The notes under the pieces are model-generated. The model saw only the letters and a list, made by a program, of their open reading frames with translations. It did not search any database and had not been told where the DNA came from. Of a DNA stretch of 64,000 nt, positions 55,108-64,000 are shown piece by piece. A program made the position numbers and the translations under genes. Numbering within the stretch: position 1 is the stretch's first letter; every line of letters starts with the position of its first letter. The DNA comes from Cristatella mucedo. Lineage: Eukaryota; Bryozoa; Phylactolaemata; Cristatellidae. Location of the stretch: contig WPIO01000293.1 of the NCBI GenBank assembly GCA_009760855.2, positions 1-64,000 on the forward strand, given 5' to 3'.

Positions 55108-55275
55108 TGCTCCCAGGGTCTCATCACAGAGGTAGGTGCTTGCTGTTCATGACACATGTGGTGGGCTCAAGCCCTACAGTGGGCAATCCTTCATTGCTCG
55201 CTTCAAGCCTTGATGATAACCTTTAAGGCAATTAAGCATTTATACAAATGAGGCTATTTAATCAGCTAATGAATT
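55108..55275 (+). mobile_element. Diverged SINE1-like element
   Basis: CACAGAGGTAGGTGCTTGCT, TGGTGGGCTCAAGCCCTACA (box B-like), GTGGGCAATCCTTCATTGCT, then TGATGATAACCTTTAAGGC and the SINE1 end GGCTATTTAATCAGCTAATG. An old copy. Confidence 0.6.
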
Positions 55276-55684
55276 ATTATTTTAATTCAACTTAATAGGA
55301 GGTTCATAATAAGCAGAGTCGGTGCATATGACACTGTACAAATACTCCGGCTAGTGTACAAGGCAGAACATGCGTCCACAGCAGCTTTGAAGTGCTCTGC
55401 TATAAAGCATAGGTACGTTTTAATAACACCAAACATACAGCGTGGATTTATATCGAACCATTTTTATAAGTGCTTTCAATTTTTCAGCCACGTGTTCAGG
55501 ATACTCGGATTGCCAGATCATAATGATTTTTCCACAACAGCCAGTCACCTGCCTCATTTCGTCATATGCAGCCCTTCGCTGCCTATCTCTTGGTGACTCA
55601 TTTTCTGTTGAAGACAATTGAAGAATGCTGGAATTATTTGTAAACCTGATGCATTTTTTATTTGAATAACTGACCATAATAGTA

Positions 55685-56330
55685 GTACCAATAATAACAA
55701 TACATTTGTATAGCACCTTCAGAGAGAGCTAAATCTCTCTATCTAGGCACTTTACATACAGAGGCTGCACACAAATCATTGAAAAAGGTTTGGCAGTAAC
55801 ATCCGAAAGCAGCAGACATAGTGTGAGCAGGTAAATGTCGTCATGTTAGGGGACGTTGTGACATGAGGCAGTAGTGATGTTCATGCTGAGAAAGCAAAGG
55901 AACGAAAGGCACAGTCTCCAACGGTTTTGAGGTTCGTATGAGGTATGACTGCACGATTTGATTCAGAACAGCTGGCTGTATGATTCTTCACCTTGTGGGG
56001 AAGTAGATAAGACAGGCAGGCCGAAGCCAGCGCCAGCCAGGCCAAAGCCAGTGCATGCGGGACCTAAAAGCAAGTGACAGAACCTAGAAGTTGATGGGCT
56101 GTTTAATTGAGAGCCACTGCAGGTCGGCGAGAAGTGGCATGGTGTGGCAATTTCGACACTTGCCAACGACGGGTCTGGCTTCGGAGCATTGCACCAGCAA
56201 TGACCAGCTGATGCACAGGCAGGCAGACCAGCAAACAGTGAGTTACAGAAGTTGATACGGGATGTTAAAATGCGTCGTCAAATTTAGAAGTGGTTGACGA
56301 AATCCAAATCTCAAGTATATGGTCTATTAG
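55685..56330 (-). mobile_element. Family B LINE, degenerate 3' fragment
   Basis: ATTTGTATAGCACCTTCAGA and CTAGGCACTTTACATACAGA mark the reverse 3' end. C-terminal codons follow: HFSPTCSGSQLNSPSTSRFC (56166-55963), equivalent to the DLHWLPVKQRIDF region in another frame, with a short internal duplication (GAAGCCAGCGCCAGCCAGGC). Dead copy. Confidence 0.65.
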
Positions 56331-57444
56331 CTGGCTCACTGCAGCTCTTGATCCAGGACACCTTTGGTGCTTCCCTGGTGGTTATTAACAACTATAATAA
56401 TCGATAGTTAGTCATAATAATAATAATAATAATGATACATCGTATAGCAAGCATTAGAAAACATCAATTTCTATCCACCCGCTTTGAAATTTTGTTCAAC
56501 AGCCTCATCAGCAGCTCCAGGCACTGTGATAGTGACATTCAACAGCTGACAGAGCTTCCTGAGTTTTACAGTTTCTACAGCAAACAGATATTGCTTTAGC
56601 CTAGACACCAGTTTTCTAACAACATCGTCAGCGACAATCGGGCTCATCGTTGCTCATTGCTCTGCAACAGTGGCTGAAGAGTGCCAAGGGAGGGCATGTG
56701 TCCCTGGGCGGTAGATAAGCGACCAGGGGGTGCCGAACTGGCCCCCTAATACTTGAGGATGACGCTACCTGTGTTGTTCGTCAGCTGGGTTCACAATATC
56801 CTGTGAACGGCACTGCTCTGTGCAGGGTCGAGCCAAAAATGAGGTGCTTGTCTTCACGAGATTTTCGCAACGGTGCCTGGGCAGCCTTAACCGAAGCCCC
56901 CTCTGTCACAGTTGCATAGACAGTTGGTTAATCTGCTGTATGGTTCTTCAGCTACCGGAAGCAGCTATCTCTGGTCAGCAGCAGCAACAGCAGCTGCTTC
57001 GCTAGCATCCCAGCCTCCAGGGAAGGCATGCATGCAACCCATTCACTGCTCAGACAGCCAATCGCCAGACCAGTATCTGCCCACAGTCCAGCTCATTATA
57101 GGTCTTTATATAGGCTCTGCAGCTTGGCAAACTTGCGGTCTGTCGGGCGGTTTTACTGCAGCCAGCAGCCGGCTCAGCACAGGGCATGACTGGACTATGG
57201 AAATCGAAACCAACACGTCAGCTAGCAATGCAGGGACGCACCTTCGTCTGAGTTTAAATCCATATTAAACTCTTGTTACGACGACTATGTATGAATTGAC
57301 ATCGACCAAAGCCAAGAACTGTTCGCTTGGCACGGCAACAAACGGAACTTGGACAAATTTGCGAGCGATTCGTCCCCGGGTCTGGCGAATCTCTGGGAGG
57401 GGGCGTAGCAGATAACTTGAGGGAATGGAAACGGCAGTTCCAGC
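56331..57444. other. Unassigned stretch with short (TAA)n tract
   Basis: (ATA)n near 56410-56435. From 56640 to 57250 it is GC-richer with open frames (56820-57005, 56912-57268) lacking recognised domains. Within the putative large intron of the right LRR gene copy. Confidence 0.35.
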
Positions 57445-57911
57445 TTATAATAATAATAATAATAGTAATGTACTTGATAAAGTGCCCTCAGAGAACTTAA
57501 TCTCTTTCTAGGCGCTTTACATTTGCTGCAAAGGGAAATGCAATTGAATGGTAAGTAAAATCCTGCTTGAAAAACAAACAAAATGAATAACATGGTTAGG
57601 GGTGACATGCAAAGGGTCAGCATGCAAGTGTGGTTAGTGGCAGCATGCACAGTGTTAGCACGCATAAGCACGTGAAGGACGAATCACAGGGACCCACTAA
57701 ATGCTGTCCTAAATAGGCGTGTTTTAAAGTTCCTTTTAGATGTGGTTAGGTCAGGGGATGTTCTGACGCAGGTCGGGAGGGAGTTCCAGGCTGTGGGAGC
57801 ATACGAACTAAAGGCACGGTCCCCAAAGGATTTAAGGTTTGTACGAGATATTTCTAGACTGTTGGATTCCGAAAAGCGGGTGGTACGATGCTTGGCCTGA
57901 TGGGGGAGTAT
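57445..57911 (-). mobile_element. Family B LINE, 3' half, split by an LTR-like insertion
   Basis: TTATAATAATAATAATAATA (reverse tail), AAGTGCCCTCAGAGAACTTA, CTAGGCGCTTTACATTTGCT, the 3' UTR and the last codons, up to GCCTGATGGGGGAGTAT at 57911. The same element continues at 60817 with AGTATGTCGGAGAGATAGGC. Joining the two sides over a single AGTAT restores the family B sequence seen at 42666-42690, so the DNA in between is an insertion. Confidence 0.88.
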
Positions 57912-58993
57912 TGTAACGCCGATGGCTCGGCGGGTTAGGCTTGACCTGCCGCTTACCTAGCGGCGTAACCTAGCACCTAATGCCGTTCGGTTCGCACCCA
58001 CAGGCAATAAGCAGGCCGCCACGAAACGAGCGTTTCTGGCGCTGACCTGCTTACCGTTACTAAAGGGGGTCGTGAGTCCGCGGCGTGAATTGGAAAGCGA
58101 GACACACAAATTGGGGATTTTACTGAGCTTTATTCGCCAGCGCACAAAGTCACTGCGCATCTGTACCCTAGAGTAGGCAGACCCACTGACATTCGATATG
58201 TCGGGCTGGGCGTCGCCTTGCCCCGGAAGGGTAAAGCCTGGGGTCAGCTCCCAGAGTTCCGGGGACGAGAACTGGGTACAACGTGCTCGCTCTCTTTCGG
58301 CGGAAGCTCTCGACGGTGTTGGACGTCCGCTCAGTCTACCACAGAGTACTCAGCTAGCAGGGTCTTGGACGGTGTACGCGTGTACAGGTAAAACGGAGTC
58401 CTACGACGGTGCGACTGTGGAAGCCGACTGAGCACTAACACGTTTGTCCGCGCTTGCGGCGTCATCCCGCACCCTTTAGTTTACCTTGCATAGGACCTTC
58501 CTCTGTAGGCTTGTTTTGTGCCCTCCTTTGTATAGCGCATGCGTGTGTATTATATAAAGTGTTGTTTACCCGATCGATCACGCGTGAACCACTGTTACCG
58601 GAGGGCCCGGCGAAACGACCCAGAACGGACATAGATAGTAGCGAGCCATAGTGGGAGTTCGCCGCTGGCCCCTTGAACTCGGTTACACATCTAGCTCAGT
58701 TTTATCTCCACACTCCTCGCACGCTCTCGACAGCACCAACACTCTTGCGGAGGGAATACTTCTCCACACTGAGCCCGAACCGTAGCCTAAACCCTAACCG
58801 GAGAACTAGAACTCGGTTTCCAACAGTGCGGCAGGAATACTCCACACACGCCGACTACGTCTAGCTCGCACCAGCAAATCCCTATGCCGGGACCACGTGC
58901 TAGCGTGCACACACAAAACACGAAAGAAACACAAAATGCCAGCTCGGGCGCGATACGACCGTATTCGGTGGAGTCCACCGAATCCTCCTAGAT

Positions 58994-60193
58994 CATACTT
59001 GTCTGATTGTGTTCAATCCGTGTCGTGTGGGGGTCAGGTCTCAGACATGAGAAGGGTCACCTGTGGAGTCCCTCAAGGGTCTGTACTTGGTCCCTTGCTG
59101 TTCTCTATTTATACACAACCTCTGGGAAAAGTGATTAGGGCCCATGGAATAGGATATCACTTCTATGCTGACGATTCTCAGCTGTATTTGTCATTTAAAC
59201 CGTAGGAATCTGCTGCAGAAACTGAGAAACTGAATTCTTGCCTTGCCGATATTCGATCCTGGATGTCGGAAAACTTCCTGAAATTAAATGACGATAAAAC
59301 CGAACTTCTTCTCATAGGACACCCTAAGCGTGTAGCTGGATTAAAAGGCTTTGCTGTTCTAATAGGTGATACTAGTGTGCGACCTTCACCACGTGCTCGT
59401 AATCTAGGTGTCGTGTTCGACAGCTGCCTCAATTTCAAAAGCTTCATTCAGAAGACTGCCTCTACAGCTAGCCATCACATCCGATCCCTATCCAAGATTA
59501 GAAGCTGTCTCCCACAGTGGCTTGTAAAAAATTTAACTAGCTCTTTAGTTCTGTCTCGGCTTGATTATTGTAATTCCCTTTTGGCTGGGCTACCAAAGAA
59601 AGCTATTATGCCACTACAGACGACTATGAATATGGCTGCAAGGCTGGTCTTCAAGTCCCAGTGGTTTGAGCACGTGTCACCTCTGCTGAAAGAGCTAGGA
59701 TGGTTGCCGGTTGAGCAAAGGATACAGAGCAAAGTTCTTATGCTGATCCACAAGGCCCGCCACGGCTTGGCTCCTTCGTACCTAGCTGAACTGCTGCATC
59801 AGTTTCAGCCTTTTCGCGCCCTCAGGTCCTGTGTGGACAATAAATTAGCTGTCCCATTCCTCAGCTTAAAGACAGTTGGCGACAGAAGGTTTAGCTCTGC
59901 AGGTCCTAGACTGTGGAACTCGCTTCCACAATTCTTACGCAACGACATCTGCTCTCCAACTGTGGCACATGTTTTTCAGTGGTCCTGAGCTGCTACTTCT
60001 ATGCTACTCACTACCTCAACTGCTCTCCTGACTCTGCTATGCTTCCCACTTTCTCTTTGTTGCGTGAGACGAAGTCTGTTGGCTACCGAATGCGTACCGA
60101 AAGCCGCTTAAGCTGTGAGTGTGCTATACAAAACTCTCCTGCGTAGCACCCACATGGTCTTTATGACTTTGTGGAGTTACTGACGGAGATACA
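58994..60193 (+). mobile_element. Family A LINE, near-intact RT C-terminal half
   Basis: Begins at TCATACTTGTCTGATTGTGT. The frame 58990-59205 encodes [40 protein letters not shown] and [14 protein letters not shown] (YADD intact), ended by a single TAG. The same frame reopens at 59206 and goes on through FLKLNDDKTELLLIGHPKRV, ARNLGVVFDSCLNFKSFIQK, LDYCNSLLAGLPKKAIMPLQ to 59988. The 3' end is GACGGAGATACAT at 60193, with no ACATT repetition left. One of the youngest copies; it is inserted in the LTR-like element. Confidence 0.9.
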
Positions 60194-60324
60194 TCTGTCT
60201 CGTCCTGTTCGGTCAATTGCCGGCGGCGAACAGCCCGCCATCCTCCCTCCCTTTCAGAGAAACGAGTCCAACGGCGGAGCCGGACCAAAGACCGAAGACC
60301 ACAGACAAAAGACCCAGAGCGGGC

Positions 60325-60415
60325 TTTTAATTTAAGAGTCGCTCGAATTTTTAAGACTTTTATTTAATTTAAGAGTCGCTCGACTTTTTATTTAATTTAA
60401 GAGTCGCTCAACTCT
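60325..60415 (+). repeat. Three-unit tandem repeat, ~28 bp
   Basis: The unit TTTAATTTAAGAGTCGCTCG occurs three times (about 60326, 60363, 60391). The first interval is longer because of AATTTTTAAGAC. It lies in the right part of the LTR-like insertion. Confidence 0.8.
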
Positions 60416-60816
60416 TAAATTCCTTGCAGAGACAATGGGGCAAGAGCTTAGTGGTCTTGGTCCCGACACCAAGGCCCATTACACTAAGGAACTAATACCG
60501 GGACTAGGCCACTGGAATGTGCCCTCTGTCCTGCTTGAATGGCGAATGGGTTCCAGACGATTCTTTCTTGGACCGAGTGAAGGCGGAGGTTGACAGGCCA
60601 GTCAACATCAATCAGTAGCTTCCGCGGGTATCGGACCTATTCTTAAGGCCGAATCGCCACCGCTGGTCTCAGCTTCCTGGCTTGCTCTTAAGCTCTTGCT
60701 CTCTAACCGAGCTGAGGCTCCTCTCTGGCTCACTGCTCCAGGACAAAGGAGTTCTAGCCCGCCTCCGAACAGCTCTTGTTCGCACTAAAATTCAGCCAAG
60801 GCCAGCAAAGTGCTAC

Positions 60817-61010
60817 AGTATGTCGGAGAGATAGGCTGAAGCCATAGAATGAAGGGACCTAAAAGTGAGCGACAAAACCTTGAAGTCAATCCGTTGCTTG
60901 ACTGGTAGCCAGTGCAGGTCGGCGAGAAGTGGAGTAATGTGGCAACTGGGACGCTCGCGACAGACAAGCCTAGCTGCAGAGTTTTGCACCAGCTGCAATC
61001 GCCTGATCAT
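60817..61010 (-). mobile_element. Family B LINE, 5' side of the split copy
   Basis: Continuation of 57445-57911 after the insertion. The minus strand encodes QLVQNSAARLVCRERPSCHI and LLADLHWLPVKQRIDFKVLS up to 61010, where the element is 5'-truncated. This frame is open, so the copy was fairly young when it was interrupted. Confidence 0.85.
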
Positions 61011-61370
61011 AACTAAATAACACTCACAGTATTCACCTTGTTTTCTTTTATAAACAAAATATTAAAAGCTGAAGCGAATGCAATAATGTGAAGATTAGGC
61101 TAAAAACCATGACACGCTTTATGGCTGCGACTAGCTAACCCCACTCCACCTAACACACTTAATCATATCTATGAATTCCTTTTCACTCATTCCGTCTCCA
61201 GCCTTAGTGACGCTATCCATTCAGGGGCGGAGCCAAAAGCCCCTACCCTGTCATTACCGAGCGCCATCGGAGACGGTTACTATTTATGCGGGCAGTACAA
61301 GCGGCAAGCCTACCTACGGACGTAGCCGTCATGCTGGCAGCTCCTGAGCAGGAAGAGAAGCGAGAAGTTA
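61011..61370. other. No gene recognised
   Basis: Short unassigned stretch before the GA array. Confidence 0.4.
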
Positions 61371-61619
<249 letters not shown>

Positions 61620-62097
61620 TGGATAGTGTCGGTACCGGCCGGTGGAAAAGCAGAAAGTAGACCGCTGCACGCCTAGCCGGTTACTCGACCGTAGCTGGCC
61701 CGTTGCAATTAAATTGGGCTTTGTCGGCCGATACTCTCCAACTGCAGCGCCTAATGAAGCGGTATTCTGCCCACCGTTTAACGGGCTTGGTGAGGTGAGT
61801 CCGGCTGGCGCACAACGGCACTGAAGGCATGGCAACGACGCACATAGGTACTTGCTTCTGTCCATGTGAGTGGGGCGCTTGCCCTCCTGCCCCCTGGCTT
61901 CGCCCTGCATTCGTTGGCGTCCATGACGTACAGCCACAGCCGACACTTGCCACGAAGGCATATGTAAAGATATTCCGAAACATTTTGTCCTAAACAAAGT
62001 ATCGTGCGTTTATATATGACAATTATGCCGGCAGGACCGTTACAACGCATACCGGGTGCAATAAGAAGATAACCTGTAAATCCTTTAACTTAGCAAG
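61620..62097. other. No gene recognised
   Basis: Moderately GC-rich; overlapping open frames on both strands continue from the GA tract and are not supported. Confidence 0.4.
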
Positions 62098-62560
62098 CCT
62101 CTAACCCCTAACCACGTTATTCGTGTTGTTCGTGACTGTTATGTTACTGTGTCTCCGGCTGCAGAAGCGCTGGAGTCTTACGAAGACACGAGCGAGCGAA
62201 CGTGAGCGGTGAACGAGACTCTTCTTTATTCCCCCAGCTGGTACATATATGTATATATAAGCTTGGGGCTGACCAACCACAGATAAGGGAGTGCATCCTT
62301 GGTGTGCCACTATGGTGGGCCACATGCCCACATCAAAGGCCGCACCTAGCCAACCGCCCAAACACCTGCCCACATCAAAGGCCGCATGGAGCCAACCGTC
62401 CAACCACCCGCCGAGAGCTGGGCACACGCCAGTGGCCGGGAAGCAGCAGGCACACACAACATGACCATGCTACCACTAACCATTCTATCGTGTTTCCTTT
62501 GCAGTATATGTAAAGTGCTCAGAAAGAGATTGAGTTCTCAGTGGGTGCTTTATCAAATGC
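62098..62560 (+). mobile_element. Family B LINE 3' end split by a solo LTR
   Basis: Family B 3' UTR begins with CTCTAACCCCTAACCACGTT at 62098, breaks at 62137, and resumes at 62466 with CATGCTACCACTAACCATTC, TTTGCAGTATATGTAAAGTG, GAGATTGAGTTCTC and GCTTTATCAAATGCATA. The tail has become the TA/TG microsatellite. Confidence 0.75.
62137..62461 (-). mobile_element. Solo LTR-1 with target duplication
   Basis: 325 bp. On the minus strand it starts TGTTGTGTGTGCCTGC and ends CACAGTAACATAACA, with TG..CA ends and TGTT..AACA inverted tips. It is flanked by TGAC at 62133-62136 and 62462-62465. Internal landmarks GGAATAAAGAAGAGTCTCGT and GCAGCCGGAGACA are shared with 49569-49841 in the opposite orientation. 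It contains an internal direct repeat (62328-62412: CCCACATCAAAGGCCGCA twice) lacking in the other copy. No coding region. Left by recombination between the two LTRs of an element, by usual inference. Confidence 0.78.
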
Positions 62561-62562
62561 AT

Positions 62563-62563
62563 A

Positions 62564-62620
<57 letters not shown>

Positions 62621-62643
62621 AAATAATAATAATAATAATAATA
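62563..62643. repeat. Compound microsatellite (TA)n(TG)n(AAT)n
   Basis: About 17 TA, 12 TG and 7 AAT units in a row, joining the tail of one family B copy to the reversed tail of another (62625-62680). Confidence 0.95.
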
Positions 62644-62680
62644 CACTTGACAGAGCGTCCTCAGAGAATCGTTTACAAAT
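62625..62680 (-). mobile_element. Family B LINE, 3' tip
   Basis: AATAATAATAATACACTTGA then CAGAGCGTCCTCAGAGAATC: reverse of the family tail, ~50 bp. It faces the copy at 62466-62560 tail to tail. Confidence 0.6.
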
Positions 62681-63718
62681 TGAAGGATCTATAACCTCTC
62701 AAGCAAGCTTTACTATACGCCACACTGGGTTAGACGCGCGTGGGCGAGGTATTTGGCAAAGCTTTCAACTTATTCGCCAAAAGCAACGCATTTTTATCCC
62801 ATCTGCTTTGGTTGGCTCTCTCGTCGCATGCTGAACCAGTCCCTTTGAGAATCTATGACGTTAGCCAGCGACACGTGACGTGGCAGTGCGATGGGAGCGA
62901 TGAGCACCTATTCGTTTTTTTGCAGGATGCAGGATGCTACTCAGACCTGATCTTCTGATGCTTCGTCTTTTTGCCTCGATCGCCTAGTCCTGGCTCACCT
63001 CACTCGAGTTACAAAAAGCTTGCGATACATGCATATCTAACAGAATAACGGCTCGCTCAACGGCAGCATCCTTTTTTTCGATTTTTGAAAGTAGTTCAAT
63101 CTAGAATGTCGCCTTATCATAAGTATCCATAAATTAACTGCAAAATTAAGTCGCCACAGGCTGCATGTCAGCCAGAAACAGTAAATGCCTACGTCGATGC
63201 TAAAAGTGAATCCAGTATCAGCAGACACAAACTATTCATGTTGCACTGCCGCTGTTTGAACAGATTAGGTCAGCTCGACAGTACATTACTCGGAAGCACT
63301 TAACCTGAACCATCTCATCTTAGCCACGAACGAGTCAGCCGAGTCTGAGAGGGCAGGAGCATTGACCTGTCTAAAAATTCAGCTAGATTAGAACTTTTTG
63401 GCGCTTAATGAATGCTAATCATAGCTAGGAATTATACGGCGACACCGTGATTCCTAATGACGGCCAGAAGCCTGAAGTGATTTTTTTGATAACGCCCGAA
63501 AGCACATCCGCAAGGGAGCGGAAGCGTTGCCTTCTCTCGGCAATAAAGCAGCAACGGTGGAATCGAATATTATTTGTGCTTCATCGGGTTATCACTGATT
63601 CAGAAGGACACTTGAGTGAATATCAATGGAGTGAACACATGCTCACTAAAGTAGCTTTGTGGATGCATATGACAATGCAGCTGACAGCACCAGAGTGCTC
63701 CATGAGCTGCCCTGTTAC
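62681..63718. other. Probable intron, no gene recognised
   Basis: Open frames at 62740-62958 and 63447-63758 (plus) have no recognised domain; the second lies opposite the CARD-like frame and is probably its shadow. Confidence 0.35.
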
Positions 63719-63893
63719 GCACGTGGGCGGCCAGCTCCGACTTGCCAACCTCTTTTGATTCGCGAACGTCTAAAAAGTTTCGAATCGCTGAGTCACCGCG
63801 TCGAGCCAAGATGCATAAGAAGGCTCTTGCTGCTTCCGTTCGCGTCGAGTTCTTGTCTGTCTTCGAAAGAGATGATGATTGGCACACTTTCAT
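63719..63893 (-). CDS. Candidate exon with CARD-like segment
   Basis: The minus frame open from 63893 encodes SSSLSKTDKNSTRTEAARAF followed by LCILARRGDSAIRNFLDVRE and SKEVGKSELAAHV. The pattern A(R/K)xFLxxLxRRGxxAxxxFLxx is that of helices 4-5 of CARD domains, death-fold adaptor modules of innate immunity and apoptosis. Helices 1-3 are not seen: the frame has a TGA at about 63903, so they would be in an upstream exon or are lost. A GTAACA donor (GT at 63718-63717) would leave one base of a codon, the phase needed by the LRR entry exon at 55043 on the same strand. No better candidate exon lies between. The match is by eye over about 25 residues. The ATG at 63893 is not supported as a start. 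Confidence 0.38.
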
Positions 63894-64000
63894 ACTTGAA
63901 CATCACTCAAAGCTTGGATCGTCATAGGAGTTTCATAAAACTGCTCAAGGCCTATTCAGCCTCGACAGTTAACGAGACGGGCTGGCTTGTAAAGCCGCCA

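Larger units (their letters stand above)
57912..60816 (+). mobile_element. LTR-like insertion (LTR-2) with nested family A LINE
   Basis: GC-rich DNA starting TGTAACGCCGATGG and ending GTGCTAC(A), flanked by AGTAT at 57907-57911 and 60817-60821 inside a family B LINE. TG..CA ends and a 4-5 bp target duplication are typical of LTR retrotransposons. The first 685 bp (57912-58597) look like one LTR: start TGTAAC, TATATAAAG at 58551-58559, end ACCACTGTTAC, giving TGTAAC..GTTAC inverted ends. No second copy of that LTR is present, so the insertion is rearranged, or this is one ~1.7 kb solo LTR split by the family A copy. The inner part (60430-60800) has short open frames without recognised domains. 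Confidence 0.6.

Noticed and set aside
58790-58800. Telomere-like CCTAAACCCTAACC
   Set aside because: Only about two imperfect units and no array; chance occurrence.
63447-63758. Plus-strand gene of 103 codons at the right end
   Set aside because: No recognised motif; it overlaps the antisense of the CARD-like frame and looks like its shadow.

Overview
The window looks like genomic DNA of an invertebrate animal. It has no long uninterrupted genes, no operons and no bacterial signals. It has short exons with GT..AG splice sites in multi-kilobase introns, many 5'-truncated non-LTR retrotransposons, tRNA-derived SINEs, solo LTRs, fold-back elements and simple repeats. The phylum cannot be fixed from the sequence alone.

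Host genes. On the minus strand a set of leucine-rich repeat (LRR) exons runs through the whole window. Three intact exons (22851-22991, 5597-5737, 3724-3864) are each exactly 141 bp, phase 0 at both ends, and encode 47 residues (two LRRs ending in LPD-x-W). Two longer LRR entry exons (54811-55043 and 28398-28615) resemble each other and share the same splice phases. Three more repeat exons are broken: 50778-50915 (stop codon, lost donor), 52823-52882 (truncated) and 11227-11370 (lost acceptor, extra codon). The simplest reading is two tandem copies of an LRR receptor-like gene, read right to left. The left copy looks largely intact and runs off the left edge; the right copy is decaying. At the far right (63719-63893, minus) a short reading frame resembles the helix 4-5 part of a CARD domain, and its donor phase fits the 55043 LRR exon, so a CARD-LRR protein is possible.

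Mobile DNA. Family A is a CR1/L2-like LINE (APE endonuclease, reverse transcriptase with YADD, tail of ACATT repeats). Family B is a second CR1-like LINE (tail of ATT repeats), present as more than twenty fragments. There are also tRNA-derived SINEs, one type sharing the family B tail, two kinds of LTR-like insertion, a probable Ty3/Gypsy integrase fragment, a palindromic fold-back family and a hairpin MITE.

Structure. From 41.4 to 49.3 kb lies a head-to-tail duplication of a ~3.4 kb composite unit; the second copy preserves the empty site of a family B insertion in the first. At 34.5-39.1 kb one family A copy is inserted in another in opposite orientation. At 57.4-61.0 kb a family B copy is split by an LTR-like insertion that itself contains a family A copy. 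At 62.1-62.5 kb a solo LTR splits a family B copy. These nestings give relative ages. No autonomous retrotransposon is intact.
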